NCBI GenBank assembly: GCA_009760855.2 | Contig: WPIO01000037.1 | Location: 3,458,501 to 3,522,500 of the forward strand | Direction: 5' to 3' | Length of the DNA: 64,000 nucleotides | Source: Cristatella mucedo | Taxonomy: Eukaryota > Bryozoa > Phylactolaemata > Cristatellidae | Shown here: positions 29,301-39,955 of the stretch, one piece after another | How the letters are laid out: each line of letters begins with the position of its first letter | How positions within the stretch are numbered: the stretch's first letter is position 1 | Translations under genes and position numbers: made by a program | The notes under the pieces: generated by a model | What the model was told of the DNA's origin: nothing | Database searches by the model: none | What the model saw: only the letters and a program-made list of their open reading frames with translations

Positions 29301-29919
29301 ACAACCCTTGTAGCCAGGTTACGCTGTGGTTAAAGCCACCTATGGTGAATTCAGTGAACCTGATATTCGGCTTGGTATACAGGAGTTGATGATTTTAAAA
29401 CGAGAATAGGATAACATGGTGATATCTGATAACTTAGCCTTAATTGAACATTTTACGTGCTCGATCTTCCAGTGTAGGTTGATTCCGATGTGGACCCTGC
29501 AACTATTTTAACTTGCTTCGTGACTGCTGCTACCGAAATACATACTGATAGTATGGAATTCTGGTATAATTTAATGTTTAACTGCTATGCTAAACTGAAA
29601 TCTTACTGCTGGTGGGTGTTTGCTCTGGTAGTCACATGATAAGTGGAAAACCTCATAGATTGCCCTACGGAGAACCTTGTTTTTAAAATTTCCCTTCTAT
29701 GGTAGTGCTACGTGTGACGTGCTGTGGCGGAGCCAGAGAGGGATGGGGAGGCATTTGGCATTTGCCACCACGACTTTGTATGCCACAATCTTTTATAAAT
29801 TGATAAGATGATATCCGCCGAAGCTTTATTACGACGAATGTGTTGTGCCTCTTGCTCCGATACTCAATAACTCAACTGTGCTTTTCAAAGAAGTCTGCCA
29901 GCAGGTGATGCAATTCATG

Positions 29920-30170
29920 TAATGTAAAGTATCTCCGTCTGTAACTGCTCAAAGCCATGCAGACTATGTGGGTGTTACGTACGAGAGCTTTGCATTGCGC
30001 ACTCACAGCCTGAACGGCTTTCGGTACGCATTCGGTAGCCAACAGACTGCATCTCAAGCAACAAAAAGAAAGTGGAAGCATAGCAGAGTCAGGAGAGCTG
30101 TTGAGGTAGTGAGTGGCATGGAAGCAGCAGCTCAGGACCGCTGGAAAGGATGAGCCATAATCAGTGGTAA
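29920..30170 (-). mobile_element. LINE group 2 3' end
   Basis: Reverse complement: ATGTAATGTAAAGTATCTCC, GTAACTGCTCAAAGCC, then GGTACGCATTCGGTAGCCAA. Only the last 250 bases of the element. Confidence 0.75.
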
Positions 30171-31385
30171 TATATAAATAATAATATTATTATTATTTCT
30201 AGGTGGCCAATTTCTCTAACACTTCTTCAGACTGGCTAACTGAATGTAAGCATATATTACTGAATTGATTAGACAATACCCGAATGGAAATGTCGCAGTC
30301 GCAATCGCTGGTGCAAAGGTTCGTGGTGGCACGCCTCTTCTTGTTGTGTGCGCCCTAAATCATCCTCTAGCCCAAATAATTCAGTTTAGATATCGTTTCA
30401 GATAACTCATTAGGTAGGACTGACGCTGAAGCTACTCTCCAGCGAAGTAAAGATCAAATGTTCTGAAATAAGTTTGCTGTGGTGGGCGCACGCTTTTGTT
30501 CGCACACGTTGGTAGAAACGTCACAGCCGGGCACTTCAACACTCCCACGGTTGCCTTATCTACAATGGTAGTGTGACATGTCATCACATGCTGTCAATTT
30601 CCATCTGTTGCCCCAAGATCTAGCTCACACAATGGGTAATTATTCAGCTGATCCACTTTTAACACAGCTTATTTTTTTCGCGAAAAGTCGGAGCATGAAG
30701 AGGCCAATTTGTATCAATTTGCAGCCTAATGCAGTTTTGGCCTGGACCATTGCGGTCGAGCTCCATCCACTAACCCAAAATTGAGTGCACGCAATGCGTC
30801 AAAATTACCTGGGCACACATTAAACAGAGTTCCCTACAAAACATGAAAAACATAGCTTTACACAGCCTATTAATAGTTGTTTTGAGACGGATTACGAGGT
30901 TAACCCGAACCATTGCTGTCAATTGCCAGGCATTGCTCCTAGATTAAACGCAGGAAATAGGTTAGAATTAGGTGAAAGCACTGTAAGCACAATGAAATAT
31001 TATATGCAGTCAGAATTGGACATCGCCCAGCTTATTGATGGTCAATTTGCTCCGAATTGCCGTTCAGCTCCGGTCATTGCTGTCGATTACCGTGACATCC
31101 TGGAATTTACGTGCAAAGTTGCTTGAATATAAATGATTACACTTCGAATAATAAAATTTTAAATACAATAATAATGGGAGTTTCGCGCAGCCAATATTCA
31201 ATAAATTTGTAGTAAAATATTAGTGGATTGCGGTTATGGACCGAGCTATGACCGTCTGTATCAGTGCAGCGCCCGAGATTGTGTGTGCTCGACGGGTAAA
31301 GTGACACGGTTGCACTTTAAACACAGTTTGCTGTAATGCGCAAATAAATTCGGGGCTTTTTTTAGCCACTTTCAAGTCATTAGGT
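30171..31385. other. Noncoding spacer with dispersed motif copies
   Basis: No gene. Diverged copies of a CCATTGC-x-GTC-x-TTGCC-like motif at about 30.75, 30.91, 31.07 and 31.24 kb, related to 22.87 and 33.14 kb. Confidence 0.45.
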
Positions 31386-31800
31386 AATAATAGTAATAAT
31401 AATGCATTTGTATCACCAGCTCAGATAACTGAATATCTTTCTAGGCACTTTACATTTGCTGCAAAGCATGGTCGATTGGTCAGTGGTAGCATGCTCAATG
31501 ACAACAAGCATAAGATGGTGACAGATGACATTCAAAAGGTCAGAATGCAAGTATGGTTAGCGGCAGCATGTAAAGTGTCAGAATGCATAAGCACACACAG
31601 GGTGAATCACATCGACTCACTAAATGCTGAGATACATTGGTTCATTTGTAGCTTCTTTTTAAATGTCGTCAGTTTAGGTGATGTCATGAAGCCAGTCGGA
31701 AGTGGGTTCCAGGCTTTGGGATCAGATGAGCTAAAGGCAGGGTCTCCACAGGATTTAAGGTTCGTACGAACCTTAAAATCCTTTGCCACGAATTGCATTA
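31386..31800 (-). mobile_element. LINE group 1 3' end
   Basis: Minus strand frame DPAFSSSDPKAWNPLPTGF and TTFKKKLQMNQC, then the tail complement (TAATAATAATGCATTTG, CTTTACATTTGCTGC). Same order as at 1.2-1.7 kb. Confidence 0.8.
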
Positions 31801-32199
31801 GTGACCTCGGCCATTGCTTTCACTTGCCGAGCATATCCAAATTATGAACTTGGAAAATACCTTGAAAGTGAAACGGTTGCACTATGAAAGAAATCAAGTG
31901 TCATAAACAGTGAGAGTTGTAACTTCCTGAAGCTAATTTGTGGTTGGGCTCCCATGCATTTGAGAGGTTTAGGCCTAGCAATTGGTATCCATAGCCATGC
32001 ATTGATTAAGATTGTAAGAGTGTTATGGATTCAAATAATACGCTAGCACTCAAAGTGTAGTCTGCTGCAGTATGTATTAAAAATGGGAGCAATGAGACAA
32101 CGTATTTTTGTGCATTTTCTTGCGGAAGGTGGTGGATCGCAGTGTTTTCCCGGGCCATTGCAATCAATCGCCGTGCATTGAATCCGAATGCAAGAGCTT

Positions 32200-33010
32200 C
32201 GCCACCTGCTCGGTATTTAGGTGTCATCTTGAACAACTTCCCGTATTTTAAAAGCTCCGTTAAGAAGACTGCTTCCACAGCCAGCCATCATGTCTGGTTC
32301 ATATATGAGATTAGGAACTTTCTTCCACGGTGGCTTGCTAAAAATAAAATAACCCCCTTAGTTCTGCATCGGCTAGATTATTGTAATTCACTTTTGGCGG
32401 GGATTTTGAAAAAGCCACTAGGCCACTGCAGCTAGCTTTGGATATGACTGCAAGGATATTTTGCAAATTCCAGAGGTTTGAGCATGTGTCACCTTTGCTA
32501 AAAGAGCTAGGATGGCTCCCGGTTGATCAACGGATACAGAGCAAAGTTCTTACTCTGACCCGCAAGGCCCGCCATGGCTTGGGTCCTCCATAGCTAGCTG
32601 AAATGCTGCCCCAGTTTCAGCCTTATCGTGCCTGCATGTCCTGTATGGACAATAAATTAGCTGTTCTATTCCTTCGCTTAAAGACCGTTAGCTACAAAGG
32701 CTTTTGATCTGCAGGTTCTAGACTGTGGAACTCACTTCCACTATTCTTGTACAACGACCACTCTCCTGTTGCCGACTTTGACACATCCTTTCCAGCCATC
32801 CTGAGCTACTACTTTCATGCTACTCACTACCTCAACTGCTCTCCTGAATGCTATGCTTCCCAGTTTTTCTTTGTTGCCTTAGATGAAGGCTCTTGACTAC
32901 CAAGTGCGTACCTAAAGCAGCTTAGGCTGTGAGTACGCTATACCAAACTCTCCTGCGTAACACCCACATAGTCTTGTCGATTTGTGGAGTTACAGACGGG
33001 CATACAAGAG
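32200..33010 (+). mobile_element. LINE group 2, RT C-terminal part and 3' end
   Basis: RYLGVILNNFPYFKSSVKKT and ASTASHHVWFIYEIRNFLPR, LARLDYCNSLLAG-like part, then the ORF end and AGTTACAGACGGGCATAC. Frames broken; several stops. Confidence 0.8.
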
Positions 33011-33950
33011 GCAGCAGTATTGAAATCGTGTGGACGCACGCAAGAAAGATTAAAGTAAGATGCATTCGATTAGAGCTTCTCCTGTACGAATTCCGGCTGA
33101 TTACAATATATTGTGGTGAATTTCTGGGTAGGGCAGGGCCATTTTAAGCGATTGCAGTGCAGTGGCCGAGAATAGGCGTGCAAAACGGCAAAAGATTTTG
33201 CGGGTGCACTTTCAAAGGCGTCTCTTGTTATATGCATTTGAAATGTAAATTGAAGCTTCGCTTTGAAGATTTCTGGATGCTTTGAAGTTGATTAGAGTGA
33301 GTTGTTGTATCAGCCTAAGGATTGAAGGCGAGTGCTCTTTATTGCCAGTATGTGTGGACGTGCAGTGGGTTGAATTCACGTGGGCGTGTACTTGAATCGG
33401 CGTGTATCTAATTGCGATAGAAACTACAAATTTATAGAAATTTTTCTATCTGTTTTGAGGTTATTGTGGTATTTCTCTTGTACTGTCGTGTGCAATCACT
33501 AAAGGAGCTTTAGGCATAGGACTTCTTTCACTTTGCAGTGGAATGCTGTGTAATGAAGTAAATTTCAGTATTGTCCCGGGCCTCTGATGGGACTTAGGGT
33601 GAACACAAGCACGGAATGTCATGAAATTGTATGGTTACACTGGCGATAAAGCGTAGTTTTACACTCTAAACTATTTGTAGCATGGCTCAACTAATTTCTC
33701 ATGGACTTGAGGAGGACTGAAGTGGATTGGGGTGGATTGCGACACAGTTGTGGGTCTATGCAACCCATGTACATGAGAATGCAAGAATCCAATGACATGC
33801 AATTTGGTGAGCACATGGAACTGATGGAGTACTAAGCAATTCATCTCATCATTTTCACTTCGAACCACCGGCTTCCGGTAGATTTTATCATAATTGGAGC
33901 GGACAGCATCAATCCGTCGAACTCCTCACTATTAAACAATATGAGTCAGC
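33011..33950. other. Spacer downstream of copy B
   Basis: No gene. A dispersed motif copy near 33.14 kb (CGATTGCAGTGCAGTGGCCG). From about 33.96 kb on, the sequence is paralogous to 42.65 kb downstream of copy C. Confidence 0.45.
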
Positions 33951-34085
33951 CACGACACAATAGTTTCAGTCTCTCTGCAATCTCATCGAGCTCAATAAAG
34001 AAGCCATATCTAAAGCGGTTCCGGTTTGCCAACGCTATATGATAGTAAATACCTACAAAAAAGTTGAAACAGTTAGAACGACCGC

Positions 34086-34091
34086 TTTATT
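34086..34091 (-). terminator. Poly(A) signal of copy B
   Basis: AATAAA on the minus strand, 95 bases after the stop. Confidence 0.75.
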
Positions 34092-34185
34092 TAATCATAT
34101 CGAAGGCAGCTTTGTTGTTCGAGTGAATTCTGTTGTTTGGCAACGATTGGTCAGTTATCTCCCTTGACATCCGTGGCTTTTATCT

Positions 34186-34226
34186 TTACAGTTTGGCATA
34201 GATGAGGAGAGCGTCAGCTCGGGCGC
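34186..34226 (-). CDS. Copy B exon 6 (C-terminus)
   Basis: 41 bases, acceptor CTTTTTTAG, encodes ARADALLIYAKL and TAA. Confidence 0.87.
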
Positions 34227-37200
34227 CTAAAAAAGATTTGAAGGCTCGTGACATAACTGTTAAAGCAAGAACAACGCCAAGCGGTCCAGCAGCAGAGCGC
34301 CAGGTGACACTGTCCTGCGTTTACCTTGCACAAGCCGCCCGATCCTGCAAAGCAATGGGGGACCTTACCTTGATTAACTAACTTACTTTTGCTTTGGAAG
34401 GCATCAGCAGTCGCCCCTGGAGCGTAGACTATCGTCGGCAGAGGTTTTCCGTCGTAGGTGCAAGCAGGATCGCCTCGACTATGAACTGAAATCCAGCCAA
34501 AATCCGTGGAGCATCCGGTGTATGGATTCTTGAGAATCAAAAAGGCACGGCCGTATACGTCAGGAGCTCTAAAAACGAGAAGACAGAGTGAGTTTTTTAC
34601 TTGCTAGTTGCCGGTCTGCATGAATGAAGCATAAAGTCACCAGATTGAATCTGGATGCAATCACGAAAAGCTCAGCAGATTCTGGCTGAGCTGCCTCGTC
34701 TTCCTAAAGGGAAAGAATAAAAAGTTGAAAAAAGCGTCAAATCAGTCTGATTAGCGAAATTAACCAGTTAAGGGACAATTTAATTAATGGTTCTCACATA
34801 AGTAACTTGTAAATATGAAAAGCTGTTCTCGAATTATCTGAAGTTATTGTAATCATAAATATTAAGCTCGTAATCACACGACTAGAAAACTAATTCTCTA
34901 TCCAGGCGGAAAATCAATCGCTGCAAAGGAAGAACTAACTCAAAATTATTGAAATGCAGCATGTAATTATTAAACCAGCTCGTTGGATCGCACATTAGGG
35001 CAATACATAAACCGAGTAGCCATGTCAATTTACTATTTAGAAGCACTTACAAGTTCATGTACCACAGTGGTGACGTGGCGCTGAGGTCAGTCCAGCAACT
35101 TCGAATTATGTTCTTCTGCTTAAAGAACGTCGATGCTGTCTCGCCCTTGCTAGAGAAGATCACTTGCTTTGCGGCTGACCCTGCTGTAGCCAAATTCACG
35201 GCTACCTAAAAGCAAGCCAGCATGAACTTCAGCTGCCTGCACGATGGAGCGTTTTGAGCATATTGATGCCGTTAAGAAATAACTTGATAGGATACTGATG
35301 TTGTTCAGAATGTGAGCTCATCTTTTGGACCTCCAGTCCTCATTAAAACGTAGCTGACTTCAAACTTTATTTTTCTCTAGTGATATTAGTAGCCCTGCTA
35401 CGACGCTACTGTTTTGATGAGCGTCATGGAACCGAATAGGAAGAAATAATTGACGATTTTTACCTATGCAGCAAAACATGCACTTTCATGGTTAAAATTA
35501 AACATGGAGTCTAGCACTAAATATGGAAACGGTGAAATGCAGGGTTACGTCAGATTTTTATTTAGTTATGTTTTAAATATTGCGAAGCTTATGAGTTAAT
35601 GAAATGGATGGAATCAAGTGCTTAACTTTGATGTCCAGTCTTAGTGGTAGTCTACTGTCTTGCGAGCCGTGCGGCTGAACCTCCGTGCGACCATACGCTT
35701 ATATTTCTGGTTCCCAAACTTTCTAATTGTATTTCCTTGCGATGTCTTTCGGGTAGATACTAGAATTAAATCCTAAACGACTAAAAATAAGCCTGTACAT
35801 TTTGTGGCTCAGAATTTTGGCTGCATCGGCTGGTTGTGGCATTAGGCAGTTTTTCGCAGTCGGGAGGCATACCTGAGTGATAGGAAACTTTGACCAATTG
35901 TCGACAATGGCATTCTTTACGTAGCACTTGCACGAGTCATCTTCTGCCATCATGGATGCAGTTGCATATTGGGTGCTTGGACCGTTAAGGAAGGCATCGG
36001 TTGCATCGACGCCTATTTCTTTGCTGATTTTGTAGAGCAGCTTCCATCCATCTAAAAACGTCACGAACTTGTAAAGTACGAGGTTGAGTGAATTAGGAAT
36101 ACAGCATTGCCTTAATGACGAACCGATCCGGTCTATAAACTGAAATATTTTTTAGAAGGTAAATAAACCATCGGCGATTTGCTGTTAAAATTTTTCCTGC
36201 ATCGGGAAGAGAATGAGCCCAGGGAGTTGTCACTACGAAAGCCATGGGATCCAAGCGGCACCCTGTAGTCTTTTTTGGTGAGAAAAATTGAATGGAATGC
36301 AAAGTGATTTAAACATTTTCAATAATAATGTATCTACTGTTCCAAAACATCGAATTGCTTGCAATCTGGTTAGTCGAGGATATATTTGTACAAAAAAATG
36401 TTCACATTATTTCGAAAAAATGTATGGCAACCAACAGAAGTTGAAGCTGAGAAGCCACGGAATTATGGTTTCGCTAATTTTGGCCTGAAAGATGCTTACC
36501 GCTGGAAGAGAAGATTTTTACATGGATTCTGCGAGAGCTCGCTGTTTTAATAGGATGTTCTACAGAGTCGTCATCTCGGCATGCAATTTTTCTTGACAGC
36601 GGTGGTGGTTTTGTTTTCACGCTGTCAAGCTGAGTATTCATTCAGCTTAAGGTACTGACGATAATTCGTATAATTTATCCGAGCATCACAACCCTTTCTC
36701 AGCCCTCGATCCTCCTTCCTTTAGGGATAACGCGTGCCACTGATTATACGTGTCGTATTAGCTGATTTAACAGCCTTGTTTATGTAGCGGCTGAAGAGTC
36801 AAACGGCTGTCACCATCACTTGCAGTTGGCAATGAGGAATCATCCACTGCAGGAATCGAACCCACGACCTCGGTCGTGAAGAGCGAACACCTTAACTTAC
36901 GGGCTATCACGGCCCTTAATCACTAAGTAATTTACATTCTTGCTTTCCAGCGAGCATGGGCATGCTCATGGAGAGTTATTTAATGCTCTTAGAGTGCTTT
37001 AAAAATGCTCGAACGTTTTTTCTTATATGAATAACATGTCGACGTGCATGGAAGAACAAGGAGCTCGGACTCAGGCTACACGTACATGGTCTCGAGTATC
37101 GACAGCCACAACGCAACATTTGAGCGATCCCATCGATCCCCTCGACCCCATCGATCCCATCAATTTCATCGATCCCCTCGATCCCATCGATCCCATCGAT

Positions 37201-39907
37201 CCCATCGATCCCATCGATCCCCTCGATCCCATCGATCCCATCAATCCCATCGATCCCCTCGATCCCATCGATCCCATCAATTTCATCGATCCCCTCGACC
37301 CCATCGATCCCATCAATTTCATCGATCCCCTCGATCCCATCGATCCCATCGATCCCATCGATCCCATCGATCCCCTCGATCCCATCGATCCCATCAATCC
37401 CATCGATCCCCTCGATCCCATCGATCCCATCGATCCCATCGATCCCATCAATTTCATCGATCCCATCGATCCCCTCGATCCCATCGATCCCATCAATTTC
37501 ATCGATCCCCTCGACCCCATCGATCCCGTCAATCCCATCGATCCCATCAATTCCATCGATCCCGTCAATCCCATCGATCCCATCGATCGATCAAAATTGC
37601 ATGTTGCTTATCGACTTTCAGTGATCGAATCGGGCTTCTGAAGCTCGGTTATGCTGCCTGTTTGTAACCTATGACCTACGCTTGGCAGGCTGAGCTCTGT
37701 ACTGATTAGCCTATAGCTATTAAACCCATCAACAATTATAAAAAGCGTAAATATAAAATGTGATAGTAAAAAGGTTAAGGTTATTTGTGACACTTGCCCA
37801 AGTACGTACCTGGGTTAATCTTGTAGTAGCTCGTCCAGTTAGAGTCTCCAACGCTTGCTGTTGTCCAGGAGGAGTAGAAGTCTTGGTCGTAAATGATGCA
37901 GTGCTGCAAGGCAGCGTTGTAGGTGAACAGTCGGCAAGCATCATTCAAAGTTTCGCACAGCCTCCAACAATGGCCAGCGCTGAGAGCGTTGACTTTTTGT
38001 ATGTTGCAGCTCAGATCGCCTGCTTCTTGACAGGCTTGGATGCGCACGCCCGTAACGTTCTGGAACTTCTGTGGAACGTCTTCGCACGTTACAGCGGCTA
38101 AAATGAAGACATGTTACGTCTTAGAGGACATTGCAGGAGGTTGTACACAGACACACCACGGAAGAGAGCCCCTAGATTTGTAGTAGTAGTTGGACTCTAT
38201 ATTTGAACTGGGTAGTTATCACCAGAACCTCTGTACAGCCTAGAGTGTAACCCATCGTAATAGCATTCAGCAAGCTATATCTGCGATTAGTTAGCAGGAA
38301 ATTGCGAATATTGAATAACCAATCACTCAGCTATATACAAATTTGCATGGCATTTGCGATGCAGCTTTGCTGGATGTGACGGCAATATTAAGAGAGCGTC
38401 TTAGTTAAGACTAATAGAGTCGACTGAAACATGCCTGTCGGTTGTTGTTGACCCAGTAGCGATAGTAATATTAATAGTAATGATAAATCGCTTTGAAAGG
38501 GCTCAAAGTGAATTATATCTTACTCCATGCACTTTATAACTCACTGCAGCGAATAAATTACCACAAATTAGCCAAGGTTTGAGATCGACGTTTGCACATG
38601 GTGAGCGATCAATCTATTGGAACCACTCACGACCAGATTCCGCCACAGTAGAGCAGCCTCGGATGAGTGAATTTATTAGTGGCCTGTTTATCATGATTTG
38701 TTTTTTATTGAAAGCGCTAACGTTAAGCCTGTAAGAGCATTAGAAGTTCCTGAGGACTTTCAGCATCTCAGATTTTCTTTACACGACAGTCGTTACAACA
38801 TTTACAGTTTTAGGTATTTCACGGGCTTTATCGGCAATACGAACCGGCTTCTACTGGTGAGCTGATAACCTTAGTGAATACATAAATTAAAGCCTGCTGT
38901 GTCACTACGGTTGGGTGTTTGAGTCAGATTCTCAGAAAATACACCCAGCCTATAACTACACCAGCATAATACGAGACGGGTTTTCAGCAACCGATCATTA
39001 GTGATAGATCTTATATCTAGCTAGGCGGTGCACGCACCAAATCAAGATTATCGGCTAATTTCTTGAAAATGCGAGCAAAATGGCATTGTTATTGTTATCG
39101 AAGCCAGAGCTGTCCTTTTTTCCTAAAAATCACATACTGCTTTCGCAATGGTCATCAGTGAAGGACATTGCCCCTTCAGCCGAATCATCCACCAACTGCT
39201 GAGGACTATTAGTTATGAGCTCTCACTGAAACACCTCTTTTAGTCAAGAGTTAAGTTCAAGCTGGTCTCACGAAAATAGCTCTTTAAGTCAAGAGTTAAG
39301 TTTGAGTTATGTTAAAAAAATGCTAAGGATATAGTCTATGTGCGGCAAGCAGCAAATCGGCTGGATGTAGGCAGCATCTCGTATTTCTGCATTTCCTTAG
39401 CGAACATAGCGAACGTAGCATCTGTAGCTTCGATTTAAAGGAGGCTTCTTGAGTCAGTTCCATTGCATAGACCGATAAGGCAGACTTGACTATTCTAGGC
39501 AATTGAACCTTTGACCTAATGAGAAGTCTTGGAAGTAAATGGATATTTTGAAGCATAACTTTTGCCCAGTTAAACAATCTCATTTTAGTCGCGATCGATG
39601 AGAGCAAACAAGCTGATTGCTCTTGGTTGTGTCAGTTGTACCGACCAAACAGCTGGTTGTGAAATTATGAAAAAACATAAGAGATCGATGCCGTGAGAAA
39701 AGTAAATTTAGGAATAACGGGCCGACGATACAATTACGCAGACTTGCAATATAATATGCACGTCCGATTGAAATTACTCTGCAGCACAAGTACATCAAAA
39801 AGGCACCATGCGAGTAAGAAACCTGAAAGCTTAGCCTTACCGGACCAACCTCTGCCCTGGCCTCTGACCAAAGCCACCATCGTAAGGAAGCATAAGAGCG
39901 TATGCAT
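34186..39907 (-). CDS. Copy B: secreted PAN/apple-like protein, 303 residues, six exons
   Basis: Exons: 39907-39841, 38097-37810, 36051-35873, 35205-35051, 34568-34387, 34226-34186. Lengths are identical to copy A except exon 5 (one codon longer), with the same phases and good GT..AG sites. The signal peptide is MHTLLCFLTMVALVRGQG. PAN core HCWRLCETLNDACRLFTYNA, then IGVDATDAFLNGPSTQ, SCWTDLSATSPLWYMN, TGCSTDFGWISVHSRGDPAC and the ADALLIYAKL end. Differences from A include loss of the Cys just before the first intron (WS in place of SC) and of the NAS sequon. No stop or frameshift, so it is probably functional. Role unknown, as for copy A. Confidence 0.86.
34387..34568 (-). CDS. Copy B exon 5
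   Basis: 182 bases, acceptor CGTTTTTAG, donor AAAA|GTAAGT. Encodes APDVYGRAFLILKNPYTGC, then STDFGWISVHSRGDPAC and LPTIVYAPGATADAFQSK. Confidence 0.88.
35051..35205 (-). CDS. Copy B exon 4
   Basis: 155 bases, acceptor GCTTTTAG, donor CTT|GTAAGT. Encodes VAVNLATAGSAAKQVIFSSK onward. Confidence 0.87.
35873..36051 (-). CDS. Copy B exon 3
   Basis: 179 bases, acceptor GTTTTTAG, donor CAG|GTATGCC. Encodes GWKLLYKISKEIGVDATDAF onward to NWSKFPITQ. Confidence 0.87.
36780..36925 (-). mobile_element. SINE group 2 in copy B intron 2
   Basis: Minus strand: GATAGCCCGTAAGTTAAGG, then GGTCGTGGGTTCGATTCC as B box, then ATTGCCAACTGCAAGTG and CTCTTCAGCCGCTAC. A sister copy is at the same place in copy C intron 2, so the insertion predates the B/C duplication. 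Confidence 0.75.
37124..37592 (+). repeat. 9-bp minisatellite (CGATCCCAT variants) with 153-bp higher-order period
   Basis: About 51 units of a 9-mer in five main variants (GATCCCATC, GATCCCCTC, GACCCCATC, AATTTCATC, AATCCCATC). The order of variants repeats after 17 units: the run from about 37133 recurs from about 37286. All three frames on both strands stay open, giving DPIDPL or RSHRSH or MGSMGS proteins that are not genes. It lies in copy B intron 2. Confidence 0.97.
37810..38097 (-). CDS. Copy B exon 2 (PAN/apple-like domain)
   Basis: 288 bases, acceptor TCATTTTAG, donor CCAG|GTACGT. Encodes AVTCEDVPQKFQNVTGVRIQ and the conserved Cys set; the variable part is TTASVGDSNWTSYYKINP. Confidence 0.88.
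39841..39907 (-). CDS. Copy B exon 1 (signal peptide)
   Basis: 22 codons plus one base, donor CG|GTAAGGC, ATG 43 bases after TATAAA. Same length as in copy A. Confidence 0.85.
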
Positions 39908-39949
39908 TTTACAGGCGTTGCCTATCGTAATGTGATGTTGCCCGAGAGC

Positions 39950-39955
39950 TTTATA
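39950..39955 (-). promoter_or_regulatory. TATA box of copy B
   Basis: TATAAA in GCCAATATAAAGCTCTCGGG, 43 bases before the ATG, as in copy A. The surrounding 20 bases are unchanged between the copies. Confidence 0.8.

Noticed and set aside
37027-37667. Open frames of about 200 codons (DPIDPL, RSHRSH, MGSMGS)
   Set aside because: The 9-bp minisatellite has no stop in any frame; the frames start and end at its borders and it lies inside an intron.
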